Program-made: the position numbers and the translations under genes
The notes under the pieces: generated by a model
Seen by the model: the letters and a program-made list of their open reading frames with translations, nothing else
Told to the model about the DNA's origin: nothing
Database searches by the model: none
In this document: in pieces, positions 47,468 through 56,931 of the stretch
Numbering within the stretch: position 1 is the stretch's first letter
Layout of the letters: each line of letters begins with the position of its first letter
Assembly: GCA_004353515.1 (NCBI GenBank)
Contig: SMNZ01000001.1
Span: forward strand, 1,054,001 to 1,118,000
Reading direction: 5' to 3'
Source of the DNA: Alteromonadaceae bacterium M269
GTDB lineage: Bacteria; Pseudomonadota; Gammaproteobacteria; Enterobacterales; Alteromonadaceae
DNA: 64,000 nucleotides

Positions 47468-48592
47468 TTAATTTACTCTAAAGTTCAAAAGAACGGGAAA
47501 ATGATCGGATTCAGCATTGAACCTAGTTTGGGTGATTAATCTAACAGTATTCTCTCCGTCTTTGACAATTTCGTATATCTCTGAACTAGTTAGCAACCGA
47601 GGATAACATTCTGTGTAAGTATGAGTCACATTTCCGTATTCAATCTCGCCAATCTCGTAGCAAAAAGTATCTACTTCTATGTCATAACGCAGGTCTAATG
47701 TCCTTATATTTTGAAAAGTAAGGTCGCCTTGATGATGTTCTGCCATGAAATAGTCCAAAACACTGTTATTGTTACTAACGGTGGTTGTAGAAAGACTCGT
47801 GTTGAGTATTTCATGAACCGCATCCATTCCAGAGATCAGTTTAAAGAGTTGGAACTCAGTTTTTGTCGTTCTGTAGGCAGGATTAAATCCATATTCATTG
47901 ACCACTTGATAATATTCGTTGTTATTACACACACCTATTTTGCCCGTTTTATTAACATTCATATTAAAATCGCCGCCAAATAAGACTGGGGTATTCGATG
48001 GTCTAGTATTTAAGTAATCAGTAAATTGATAGATTTGATGCATGCGAGTATAGCTATCTTCGCAATCATTTTTAGAGTCAGTATGGGTATTTATGACGTT
48101 TACGTGCTGCCCATTGATGGCTAGAGTGGTTGAAAGAAATCCTTTATCTACCCAAGCATCGCCCCCATCTCCAAGCGTGCCATGTTTTTCTCTATATTCT
48201 TCAAAATATCGGTTTACAATTGGAAATTTAGTAGCCGTCAACAGGCCAGAACCCTTATCGTTAGTAACAATATAGCCTTCAGATCTTAGCCGCGTTCTAA
48301 TTATATTAATAGCATCGGACGCTTCGACTTCTTGTAACAGCACGACATCTGGATTCTCTGCAATAACCTTTTCTGCAATACTACCAGCCCTGCGTCTGCA
48401 GTCTGATCCATCGCACTGCGGACCAAATCCGAGACCAAAAACACTGGGAGCGTTAAACAAATCAGCATTGAAAGTCATTATAGAGACATTTTGGGCAAAG
48501 CTCGGCATGGATAACAATCCAGCAATAATGAATGTTACCAAACGTAAGTTTTTGATAATTTTATTTAGCGAAATTTTCATTTTTATCTTCAT
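47468..48592 (-). CDS. Secreted endonuclease/exonuclease/phosphatase-fold enzyme
   Basis: The 374-residue protein has a signal peptide ending 'SMPSFA'. EEP motifs are 'VVLLQEVEAS' (metal-binding Glu), 'VINTHTDSKND' , 'VLFGGDFNMNV' (Asp/Asn) and 'ESDHFPVLLNF' (catalytic His). A Cys pair near residues 60-65 ('CDGSDCRRRA') may be disulfide-linked. The fold covers DNases, sphingomyelinases and phosphodiesterases, so substrate is uncertain. Start: the ATG at 48580 has GAAG upstream and may be used instead of 48592. Operator boxes lie upstream. Confidence 0.85.
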   Translation of the reverse strand: MKIKMKISLNKIIKNLRLVTFIIAGLLSMPSFAQNVSIMTFNADLFNAPSVFGLGFGPQCDGSDCRRRAGSIAEKVIAENPDVVLLQEVEASDAINIIRTRLRSEGYIVTNDKGSGLLTATKFPIVNRYFEEYREKHGTLGDGGDAWVDKGFLSTTLAINGQHVNVINTHTDSKNDCEDSYTRMHQIYQFTDYLNTRPSNTPVLFGGDFNMNVNKTGKIGVCNNNEYYQVVNEYGFNPAYRTTKTEFQLFKLISGMDAVHEILNTSLSTTTVSNNNSVLDYFMAEHHQGDLTFQNIRTLDLRYDIEVDTFCYEIGEIEYGNVTHTYTECYPRLLTSSEIYEIVKDGENTVRLITQTRFNAESDHFPVLLNFRVN

Positions 48593-49026
48593 TATAACTA
48601 CACCTTATTTTAATTTTAATATGTTGATGCTCATTCTTTATCTTTAAAAGTATTGGTATATTTAATACCCAACCTCATGTGGAGTTTGCCGTGAATAGTT
48701 GGGTTTCAGTTAGTAATTGAGTGACAAAATAACTTTTTTTTACTGAACGTGGTGACGAAAGAGAATGCTATGTGGCTAAAAATCTTTGACCTTCTCTGTC
48801 AGAAGATCCAGATTGAACTGCGACTTCTCCCTTTTTGCCGTTTCAACAAATTATTTTGGTCGGTGAAGGATCATTTAATTTTTAATATTCAGATTGGCAC
48901 CTTGAAACCCTGGAGCGACAGAAACAGCCTCCCCATTTGCCTCTGTGCAGGTTTATCTCGGCGATACATAGACAGTTTGTAATCCAATACCATAAATACC
49001 ATATAGGTATAACTTGTACTCGTTTG
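48593..49026. other. Promoter and gap region between nuclease and hybrid regulator
   Basis: No supportable gene within the 434 bp; short plus-strand frames overlap the operator boxes and have no ribosome-binding site. The hybrid regulator gene ends at 49027 and the region supplies the nuclease promoter. Confidence 0.4.
48715..48760 (-). promoter_or_regulatory. Tandem operator box upstream of the nuclease gene
   Basis: On the coding (minus) strand the sequence TTTTGTCACTCAATTACTAAC (proximal, around 48729-48709) is identical over 21 bases to the proximal box of the beta-helix gene. A weaker copy, TTTCGTCACCACGTT, lies 31 bp upstream. Proximal box to start codon is about 120 bp. Confidence 0.6.
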
Positions 49027-52000
49027 TTAAGCAGAGCTGGCCTTTATCGTCAGAGCACTCTGACCTTTAATGTATTCCGATGGTGTCTGGCCGTATTGGT
49101 TCTTAAAGCATTTGCTAAAATAGTCTTGGGATGTAAAGCCTACCTGTTCATAGACTTTTACAGGTTTGCTGCCTTTTTCCAGTAAACTCCGCGCTTTTTC
49201 CAATCTTATGTTGCGTAACAATATGGCGGGCGTGACAATGAGAAAGACCTCTAATTTGCGACGTAAGCGCCTTTGCTCAAAAAAGATTTCTGCCGCTAGC
49301 GTTTTAATTGGGTTGGTGTAACTGGGGTCATCATAAATTGCATGCATATGGGTAGCCAAGGCATTAAGTAACTTGATATCCGCTTTTTCAATATAATGAA
49401 AATCATGCGATGTGATTGGAATATTACCTAATAAGCATTGCTCAATTCTGGCTTGATTTAATGTCTGAATATCGAGCGCTTTATAGACCGCATCGATAAT
49501 TTTCTGTTCAGAATAAGGCTTGGCAAAATAATGTATCGCGCCTTCGACTTTTGCTTGTTCTAAACCGATTGGGTTGGCTGCTGCTGTTACCAATATGACA
49601 GGAATGTGGCTGAGTTGTGGGTCGGCCTTTAACTCCTTTAGCATTTGTTGGCCGGTCTTTATAGGCATCATAACGTCGCTGATAATAAGATCGGGGTTGT
49701 GTTTACGGGCAAGAGACAATCCCTGAGCACCATTATTGGCTTGTAGGCAACGGAAATTGTCAATGAAAGATTCTTGCATGTATTCACGCATTTCCTGATC
49801 ATCTTCCACCACTAAAATTTGCGGCTTGGTTGAATCACTATTGCTCTCATTCATACAATGATGAGAGGCTTTGCCTACCTCCTGTTTGTGTTGCTGCATT
49901 TCGCCTATATCAGATATAAGTTCCTTTGTATTTGCGCTTAATTCCGTCACTTTTTTATCCAATGTGTGGCTATCATTAACATAGCGAGGCAAAGTGACGA
50001 TGAAATGGGAGCCCGCTCCAAGCTGACTTTTGACCTCAATGGAACCTGCATTTCGATGTAGAATGTCTTTCACAAAAGCGAGGCCGATACCTGATCCCGG
50101 TTGGTTTTGCGTTGAGGAAAGACGAGCCCCCCTTTTAAAAATGTATTGTTGGTTTTCTGTCGCAATACCAGCGCCGGTATCGGCCACCAGTATCTTGATT
50201 CGATTGCCGGTGCCTTGAATATCAACATCAACCTGTCCAAGGCTCGGCGTATATTTGAGTGCGTTTTCAAGCAGGTTTACCAATACTTTTTCAACGGCGT
50301 CAGGTTCACCGAAAAACAGCAGGTTCGGCTCATTGCGCAGTGTCAATTGAATTTGCTTGTGTTCAAAGGCCTGACGAAAATCAGTAATCAGTGCCTTAGC
50401 CATATGACCTATATCGCAATATGATTTGACAATGGGCATGGCGTCAGACAAACGAGAAAAGGTAACGAGTGTATCTATATCTTTTTTCAGTCTTAAGGCA
50501 TTGCGCCTTAGCCTCTGAATTTCTTCATGGTGAATAACATCTTTTTTAAGCATGCGTTCAACAGGACCAAGGATCAAATTTAACGGTGTTTTTAGTGAAT
50601 GGGAAATATTTTGTGAGAACTGGATATTTTGTTCCAACAACTGTTGGATGTGATCACTTTTCTGTTTTATTTCTACCGTTCTTTCCTGAATTTGGATTTC
50701 TAACAATTTTGCCCGTTTTCTCGGAATAATGGTTAGCCGATAGAGCATGAGAAGTAATACTAACATGCCAAATAGGGCGTATATCACCTTCAACTGAAAC
50801 GTTGCCCACCAAGGTGGCAAAATAGTAATCGCCATGCTGATTCCTTGGTCGTTCCATATCCCGTCTTTATTGGCTGCCTTAACGTTCAGCTTGTATTGAC
50901 CAGGCAAAATATTGTTGTAGGTTGCCAGTCTATTTTGGTAGTTTGTAGAGATCCAATTTTTGTCCCAGCCCTCCAATTTATAAGCGTATTGGTTCCTTTT
51001 GGGACTAATGAAATTAAGCGCTGTAAACTCGAGCGAAAAATGGCGTTGTTGATAAGATAGAACCAACTCTTCGGTGGTATTAATGCTTTTTGACAACACA
51101 ATGTTTGGATTTTTCTTTGTATTAACAGAAGCCTTATCTTCAGGCTGGTTATCTTTCTCAATGGAGTAAGGTTCATTGAAAATAAGTAAATTTGTAAAGG
51201 CCAGTTTTGGCGCCAGCGGGTCATGATGAATTTGGCTAGGGTAAAAGCGATTGAAGCCATTTACTCCGCCAAAGAACAGCTCACCGCCTTTGCTTTTAAA
51301 CTTCGCACCCATATTAAATTCATTGCTTTGCAATCCGTCTTCTGCCGTATAATTTGTGAATTGGTGAGTCGCTGGCACGAGTTTGGAAAGCCCTCTATTT
51401 GTGCTTATCCATAGATTTCCATCATCGTCGTCAAGGATGGCGTTAACCATATTGTTGGCTAGCCCTTCCTTTACCCGATAATGAGATATTGTATTAGAAA
51501 CAAGATTTAGTCGATTCAAGCCGCCTCGTTGAGTTCCAATCCATATATTGCCACTTTCATCTTCGAGTAATGCCGATATCAAATTAGAGCTAAGGCTATT
51601 GGGATTGTTAGAGCTGTGCTGATAATGTTGAAAATGGCCACTCTTGGGGTCAAGTTTGCTAACACCATTTGAGGTACCCGCCCATATATTTCCCAACTGG
51701 TCTTGTATCACAGCAGACACATGATTGTTAACCAAGCTGTTGTTGCTTTCAGTGATATGTCGGTAGTGTTTAAAATGTTTCAGAATGGGATCAAATTGGA
51801 TAAGGCCTTCCTCGGTTCCAAGCCAAAGCATACCCTGCTTATCTTCATGTATGGCAAAAATTCTACCGAAATTAATATTGGGACCCGTGGAGTTAGGGAG
51901 AAATCGATCGAATTGCTTAGTAATACGGTTAAAACGATTTAAACCATAATAGGTAGCTATCCAGATAGCGCCCTGACTGTCTTCATGAATAGCCTTTATA

Positions 52001-53319
52001 ACGCCTTTCGTTAAGCTGGCAGGGTCGCCAGTGATATGCCGGTATTGGTTGACTTGACCATGCTTTTTGTCAAATTGATACAAGATCCCGTCATAGGTCC
52101 CAACCCATAGCATCTTGTTAGAATCTTCGAATATTGCTTTTGTGGCAGAACTATTTAATGACTCGGTGTCTCCTTTTTTCATTTGATAGTGATTGAAATG
52201 CTCTGTCACCGGATTGATATAGATAGCACCAGACGTAGTGGTGCCAAACCAGATTAACCCTTGGTTGTCTTGGTAAATTGTTAGCAAGCCTGCCTTGGGT
52301 AAGTAAGTTTCGATGCCCACGTCTTCGAAACTTGATTCATAATCCGTGATATCAAAACGTGCCACCCCACCTCCATACCCGTGCCCAAACCAAAGCTTTC
52401 CGTCATTGCTTTCCAGTATATCTGTTACTGGCTTGTCGAATTTATACTTAGAATTTTTGAGTTTGGGACCAATATGAATAATTTGCTGGCGTGTTTTGTC
52501 AAGCCTGTTTAGAATCCCGTCTCCTGTTCCAATCCAGAGTGCGCCATGACGATCTTCTTCCAATGCGTGCACTTCATCATGAGTCAGGCCATCGTGAATT
52601 CCTCCAGTTCCACGGTAGTGCACGAAGCCATTCCTGTTTTCTTGTAATTTGTTCAGCCCTCCTTGGGTGCCCACCCAAAGCACTTTTTGCTCATCTTCAA
52701 AAATAACGTTAATGTCATTGTTGGTAATACTTCCTAAGCTGCTTTCATCAGATAAGTAACGGGTAAATTTTCCTGTAGAGCGTTCAAGCAGATTGAGTCC
52801 TTCTCTAGTACCTACCCATAGTCTTCCCATGCTGTCTTCTTCAATCGCTGTAATAAGATCATTACTAATACTGTTCGGGTCCTCAGCATCATGGCGATAG
52901 TGAATAAAGTGTTGCTTCTCCGCATCGAATCTATTGAGACCACCTCCATAAGTACCAATCCAGAGAGTCCCTTTGCTATCGTTATAAAGCACCTTGACAA
53001 CGCCTCGTGAAATGGTTGAATCGTCTTCATAGTCATGCTGGTAAATTTCTATCTTATAGCCGTCATAACGGTTTAATCCGTCAGAAGTTCCGATCCATAG
53101 AAATCCTTGACTATCTCGAACAATACTCCGAACGGTACTTTGAGATAATCCATTTTCAACGTTTAGGTGCTGAAATTTAAGCTTGGGAGATATAGCGTTT
53201 ACGTGAAAGGTGGCTAATGGAATACACATAAGCGCCCACAAAAAATAACAGCTTATTTGATTAAACCAATTGATTTTTTTTTGGCTTTCTTTAGTAGGTA
53301 AAATTGAGGTTATTGACAC
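49027..53319 (-). CDS. Hybrid two-component system: propeller sensor-kinase with receiver and AraC output
   Basis: The 1430-residue one-protein signalling chain starts at GTG (53319). It has an N-terminal hydrophobic signal (about 20-42) and about a dozen Reg_prop propeller repeats ('GFLWIGTSDGLNRYDG', 'GNIWIGTQRGGLNRL', to about 680). A Y_Y_Y domain ('YAYKLEGWDKNW', about 790-850), a TM helix (about 870-890), HisKA 'ISHSLKTPLNLI' and HATPase ('LLENALKYTP', 'ADTGAGIA') follow. The receiver has 'ILVVEDDQEMREYM' and 'DLIISDVMMP' (phospho-Asp), and the C-terminus is an AraC HTH ('RNIRLEKARSLLEKGS', 'VGFTSQDYFSKCFKNQYG'). Such chains sense periplasmic glycans, mainly in Bacteroidetes. Its genes nearby share tandem operators. 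Confidence 0.95.
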   Translation of the reverse strand: MSITSILPTKESQKKINWFNQISCYFLWALMCIPLATFHVNAISPKLKFQHLNVENGLSQSTVRSIVRDSQGFLWIGTSDGLNRYDGYKIEIYQHDYEDDSTISRGVVKVLYNDSKGTLWIGTYGGGLNRFDAEKQHFIHYRHDAEDPNSISNDLITAIEEDSMGRLWVGTREGLNLLERSTGKFTRYLSDESSLGSITNNDINVIFEDEQKVLWVGTQGGLNKLQENRNGFVHYRGTGGIHDGLTHDEVHALEEDRHGALWIGTGDGILNRLDKTRQQIIHIGPKLKNSKYKFDKPVTDILESNDGKLWFGHGYGGGVARFDITDYESSFEDVGIETYLPKAGLLTIYQDNQGLIWFGTTTSGAIYINPVTEHFNHYQMKKGDTESLNSSATKAIFEDSNKMLWVGTYDGILYQFDKKHGQVNQYRHITGDPASLTKGVIKAIHEDSQGAIWIATYYGLNRFNRITKQFDRFLPNSTGPNINFGRIFAIHEDKQGMLWLGTEEGLIQFDPILKHFKHYRHITESNNSLVNNHVSAVIQDQLGNIWAGTSNGVSKLDPKSGHFQHYQHSSNNPNSLSSNLISALLEDESGNIWIGTQRGGLNRLNLVSNTISHYRVKEGLANNMVNAILDDDDGNLWISTNRGLSKLVPATHQFTNYTAEDGLQSNEFNMGAKFKSKGGELFFGGVNGFNRFYPSQIHHDPLAPKLAFTNLLIFNEPYSIEKDNQPEDKASVNTKKNPNIVLSKSINTTEELVLSYQQRHFSLEFTALNFISPKRNQYAYKLEGWDKNWISTNYQNRLATYNNILPGQYKLNVKAANKDGIWNDQGISMAITILPPWWATFQLKVIYALFGMLVLLLMLYRLTIIPRKRAKLLEIQIQERTVEIKQKSDHIQQLLEQNIQFSQNISHSLKTPLNLILGPVERMLKKDVIHHEEIQRLRRNALRLKKDIDTLVTFSRLSDAMPIVKSYCDIGHMAKALITDFRQAFEHKQIQLTLRNEPNLLFFGEPDAVEKVLVNLLENALKYTPSLGQVDVDIQGTGNRIKILVADTGAGIATENQQYIFKRGARLSSTQNQPGSGIGLAFVKDILHRNAGSIEVKSQLGAGSHFIVTLPRYVNDSHTLDKKVTELSANTKELISDIGEMQQHKQEVGKASHHCMNESNSDSTKPQILVVEDDQEMREYMQESFIDNFRCLQANNGAQGLSLARKHNPDLIISDVMMPIKTGQQMLKELKADPQLSHIPVILVTAAANPIGLEQAKVEGAIHYFAKPYSEQKIIDAVYKALDIQTLNQARIEQCLLGNIPITSHDFHYIEKADIKLLNALATHMHAIYDDPSYTNPIKTLAAEIFFEQRRLRRKLEVFLIVTPAILLRNIRLEKARSLLEKGSKPVKVYEQVGFTSQDYFSKCFKNQYGQTPSEYIKGQSALTIKASSA

Positions 53320-53544
53320 ATACTTGATTATTCATTAAGCAAAAAACAACGTATTTCTTCGTATAAAATATGACCATATAATACTTGCATATATACTTCA
53401 AATAGTTTCGAGGAAGTAATGAATAGGTCACCTGATTTTGAATACACAGAATAATTCAATTATTTAGCAAACAACGCTATTGATCTGCTTTAACCAATAT
53501 TGACACTTTAATAATGAAATATAATCCAACTATTGAGGTGTTAA

Positions 53545-54098
53545 ATGACAAAACGAAAAAGCAGAAGTTATACCAATGAATTAAAACAGGAAGCTGTGGC
53601 ATTGGTGACTACCAAGCGCAAACACAGTGATGCTGCGGCCGATAATCAGTTGACAAGAGCTTCAACTCTGTCGATCCAAATCAAGTATGGGCACGTGATG
53701 TGAATTACTTGAAAACTGGCGAAGGCTGGGTGTATCTGGAAATTATGATGAGTAAAGTCATGATAAAAGCCTATAACTTGAGGCAACCCCCAAAGGTTTA
53801 GTGTTTCATTCTGATAGAGGCTAACAGTAAACTAGCAAGCATTATCGTAAGCCACTGGCGAGCTTAGGCATACGAGCCAGTAGGGGTGTGTTGGGATAAT
53901 GCAGTCGTTGAACGATTCTTTGGTAGCTTGAAACACGATTGGCTATTCAAAGTGCCCCAACTTACATGTGAACACATGAAAAATGATGTCGCTGCTTATA
54001 TGCGATATTACAACTTATATCGACTAAATACCGCTACCAAAGACGCATCGCCGATCATCTATGAAAATTCCTTCAGGAAAGTGTCCAGTTTAACTTGA
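53545..54098 (+). mobile_element. Degenerate IS3-family transposase fragment
   Basis: The remnant starts with an OrfA-like N-terminus ('MTKRKSRSYTNELKQEAVAL') and, after a deletion, jumps to OrfB: 'NQVWARDVNYLKTGEGWVYL', then 'GLVFHSDRG' with stops. It ends with the intact-looking 'VCWDNAVVERFFGSLKHDWL' and 'RYYNLYRLNTATKDASPI'. Frames change at least twice and the OrfA/B junction is lost. It lies next to the tRNA-Leu gene at the right border of the island. Confidence 0.75.
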
Positions 54099-54201
54099 GC
54101 ATCATCAAGGGTGAATTTACAAAGCCCCCAAATCATAATCGAACTTTTCATTTCAATTAGATGAAACACTCTGCGCCAATTAAATTTAAAACTACCACAA
54201 C

Positions 54202-54232
54202 AAAAAAAGCCTGCTTTTTAGCAGGCCTTTTT
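54202..54232 (-). terminator. Terminator downstream of tRNA-Leu
   Basis: GCCTGC-loop-GCAGGC (54209-54226) with AAAAAAA and CTTTTTT flanks forms a strong hairpin ending the secG/tRNA transcript on the minus strand. Confidence 0.85.
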
Positions 54233-54237
54233 TAATT

Positions 54238-54323
54238 TGGTGCGGAAAGCGGGACTTGAACCCGCACGAGCTATGCTCACCACCCCCTCAAGATGGCGTG
54301 TCTACCAATTCCACCACTTCCGC
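54238..54323 (-). tRNA. tRNA-Leu (anticodon GAG)
   Basis: An 86-nt tRNA with encoded CCA. The acceptor GCGGAAG pairs with TTTCCGC and the D-arm has TGGAATTGGTAGAC. Anticodon loop TTGAGGG is between stem CCATC and GGTGG, giving anticodon GAG. A long class II variable arm and the T arm with GGTTCAAGTCC follow. Its position right after secG matches leuU of enterobacteria. The island begins on its 3' side. Confidence 0.95.
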
Positions 54324-54339
54324 GTATTCTTTCTCTATC

Positions 54340-54678
54340 TTAGTTAGGTACGTCCGGTACGTCTGAGTCAGTCGGCGTTGTTGCCGGTACTTCTTCAGCG
54401 ACTGGTACTTCAAGATCTTGCCATGGATCAGCTTCAGGCTTTTGAGAGTTGGACATATTGCCAAGAATCAAGCTAATAGCAAAAAATGCAGTTGCTAAGA
54501 TTGCTGTTGCTCTTGTCATAAAATTACCAGAACCTGTTGCACCGAAAACGGTATTTGATGCACCTGAACCGAAAGATGCACCCATTCCGGCACCTTTACC
54601 TTGTTGAATTAACACTAACCCGATAAGCATTAATGCAACAATCAAATAAACAACTAATAATACTTCGTATAAACTCAT
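54340..54678 (-). CDS. secG: Preprotein translocase subunit SecG
   Basis: The 112-residue protein has two membrane helices (about 3-22 and 52-72) flanking the conserved 'LVLIQQGKGAGMGASFGSGA' loop segment. The acidic C-terminal tail is a common SecG feature. SecG assists SecYEG protein export. It lies after tpiA and before tRNA-Leu as in many gammaproteobacteria. Confidence 0.93.
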   Translation of the reverse strand: MSLYEVLLVVYLIVALMLIGLVLIQQGKGAGMGASFGSGASNTVFGATGSGNFMTRATAILATAFFAISLILGNMSNSQKPEADPWQDLEVPVAEEVPATTPTDSDVPDVPN

Positions 54679-54690
54679 GTGTTGACTCTA

Positions 54691-55437
54691 TCAGTTTGCC
54701 GCTTGGCAAATTGTTAAAAACTCTTCAAATTTTAAACTAGCGCCACCAATCAGGCCGCCGTCTACATCTTCTTGACCGAAAAGTTCTTTTGCATTCGAAC
54801 CTTTCACACTACCGCCATATAAAATCGCTATATTTTCGGCAATAGCTTCGTTGCTTTTCTTTAACAACGCTCTAATAAATGCATGTACTTCTTGTGCTTG
54901 CTCTGGGCTGGCTGTTAATCCAGTACCAATGGCCCAAATCGGCTCGTAGGCGATAACCATATTTCTAAATGATTCAATACCTACATGCTCAATGACAACA
55001 GTTAGTTGTTCTTCTAAAAAGTTGAAAAGCTCTCCACTTTCGCGAACTTCTAACGACTCACCAATACATAATATGGGCGTTAAACCTTCTTTTAAACAGG
55101 CTTCAACTTTTTTTGCAATAAGTTGGTTGGATTCAGCTTGATCTGTGCGTCTTTCAGAGTGTCCTAAAATAACATACTGAGCGCCACAGGCTTTAATCAT
55201 ACCGCAACTAACTTCACCTGTATGAGCACCATTATCATACTCACTACAGGTTTGTGCACCGACCGAAAATACATCACTGCTTAAGCTATTAAGTAGTGTA
55301 AATGGAGGACATAGGATGACATCGATATTATCTAATGTTTGTCCTTCAAATGCTGTCGTGAAAGATTCGGCTAATGCTAAATCTCCGTTCATCTTCCAAT
55401 TTCCAGCAACGACTGGGCGTCTTTTTTGTGATTGCAT
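54691..55437 (-). CDS. tpiA: Triosephosphate isomerase
   Basis: The 248-residue TIM-barrel enzyme interconverts DHAP and glyceraldehyde-3-phosphate. Active-site residues are seen in 'NWKMNGD' (Lys), 'ILGHSERR' (His), 'AYEPIWAIGTG' (Glu in the flexible-loop motif) and the phosphate-binding 'ILYGGSV'. It is 12 bp upstream of secG, on one transcript. Confidence 0.96.
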   Translation of the reverse strand: MQSQKRRPVVAGNWKMNGDLALAESFTTAFEGQTLDNIDVILCPPFTLLNSLSSDVFSVGAQTCSEYDNGAHTGEVSCGMIKACGAQYVILGHSERRTDQAESNQLIAKKVEACLKEGLTPILCIGESLEVRESGELFNFLEEQLTVVIEHVGIESFRNMVIAYEPIWAIGTGLTASPEQAQEVHAFIRALLKKSNEAIAENIAILYGGSVKGSNAKELFGQEDVDGGLIGGASLKFEEFLTICQAAN

Positions 55438-55528
55438 CGAAAACTCCCTAGCCTTTATTTTCAGCCGTTCTAAAAGCGGGCGAGATATTAACTAACCCCG
55501 CCCCAAGTTACAAGTCCGAATGTGCGAT

Positions 55529-56872
55529 TTATGCCGTTGCTTTTCCAACAGCTTCGGCAATATATTCTGCCCACTTGTTAGCATCGCTAGACTTATTGGC
55601 TTCCACCATGACTCGAATTACAGGTTCTGTGCCGCTCTTACGCAATAGAACACGACCTGTCGAGCCTAGCGCTTTCTCCGCTTCAAGCACAGAGTCTTTG
55701 ACCGTTTGCTCGGAAAGTGGGTCTGTGCCGGCAGTAAAGGTCACGTTAATCAAACGTTGAGGGAACTTCTCCATGCCCTTTCTTAATTCGAGCAAGCTCA
55801 TATCGGCTCTTAACATGGAAGTCAGCACTTGAAGGCCTGAGATGATGCCGTCTCCGGTTGACGCAACAGAGAGATTCAATACGTGCCCTGAACTTTCACC
55901 ACCTATAGTCCAGCCTTTCTCAAGTAATAGCTCCATTACGTAACGGTCACCGACTTTACTACGCGCAAAAGGAATGCCCAAATTACCGAGCGCAACTTCT
56001 AATCCTAGGTTACTCATCACAGTACCTACGACACCGCCACCATTCAGACGACCAGAACGCAATGCATCTCTAGCAATGATATAAACGAGTTCATCACCGT
56101 CTAGTACTCCACCTTCGTTGTCGACCATCATGATACGGTCGCCATCGCCATCAAGCGCGAAACCAAGGTCAGCCCCTGTCTCTAACACTTTAGCGCGTGT
56201 CGCTTGCATTGATGTTGCACCAACACCGTCGTTGATATTCAAGCCATCAGGAGATGTCCCGACTTCAATAACATCCGCACCTAGTTCACGTAAGACATTA
56301 GGCGCAATGTGATAAGTCGCACCGTGTGCGCAATCTACAACGATTTTAAGGCCTTTTAACGACAAATCAGACGGGAAAGTCCCTTTACAGAACTCAATGT
56401 AACGACCAGCAGCATCATCTATTCTTGTCGCTTTACCTAGCTTGTCTGATGCAACACAAGTCATTTCTTCATCCATCATTTTCTCGATGGAAACCTCAAT
56501 ATCATCATCAAGCTTAAAACCATTGGCTGAGAAGAACTTGATACCGTTATCGTAATAAGGATTATGAGAAGCACTGATAACGATTCCGGCTTCAGAGCGG
56601 AATGTTTTGGTTAGATAGGCAATGGCAGGAGTCGGCATAGGTCCCAAAAGCCCGATGTTGATACCAGCTGCAGACAAGCCTGCTTCTAGCGCTGATTCAA
56701 GCATATAGCCTGATATACGTGTATCTTTACCAATTAATACATTGTTGGTGCCATGTCCTGCAAGGACTTTACCCGCAGCCCAGCCCAACTTAATAACAAA
56801 CTCAGGGTTAACAGTTGAGTTCCCTACTCTTCCACGAATACCATCGGTACCAAAATATTTTCTTTCGCTCAT
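55529..56872 (-). CDS. glmM: Phosphoglucosamine mutase
   Basis: The 447-residue enzyme converts glucosamine-6-P to glucosamine-1-P for peptidoglycan and LPS precursors. The phosphoserine loop is '[17 protein letters not shown]', the metal loop 'ALDGDGDR' and the sugar loop 'GGESSGH'. It opens '[15 protein letters not shown]', the GlmM signature. It follows folP at 59 bp as in E. coli. Confidence 0.96.
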   Translation of the reverse strand: MSERKYFGTDGIRGRVGNSTVNPEFVIKLGWAAGKVLAGHGTNNVLIGKDTRISGYMLESALEAGLSAAGINIGLLGPMPTPAIAYLTKTFRSEAGIVISASHNPYYDNGIKFFSANGFKLDDDIEVSIEKMMDEEMTCVASDKLGKATRIDDAAGRYIEFCKGTFPSDLSLKGLKIVVDCAHGATYHIAPNVLRELGADVIEVGTSPDGLNINDGVGATSMQATRAKVLETGADLGFALDGDGDRIMMVDNEGGVLDGDELVYIIARDALRSGRLNGGGVVGTVMSNLGLEVALGNLGIPFARSKVGDRYVMELLLEKGWTIGGESSGHVLNLSVASTGDGIISGLQVLTSMLRADMSLLELRKGMEKFPQRLINVTFTAGTDPLSEQTVKDSVLEAEKALGSTGRVLLRKSGTEPVIRVMVEANKSSDANKWAEYIAEAVGKATA

Positions 56873-56931
56873 TCGCTTTCCTAAATATTAATAACTGTAT
56901 TTATTCTTCTATCACTAAGAGTCAACTTATC

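Noticed and set aside
48749-48982. 77-codon plus-strand frame near the nuclease promoter
   Set aside because: It starts inside the operator region, has no Shine-Dalgarno and no recognisable features.
53320-53544. Autoregulatory operator box upstream of the hybrid regulator
   Set aside because: No TTTTGTCACT(C/G)AATTA pair is present there, so autoregulation through this box is not supported.
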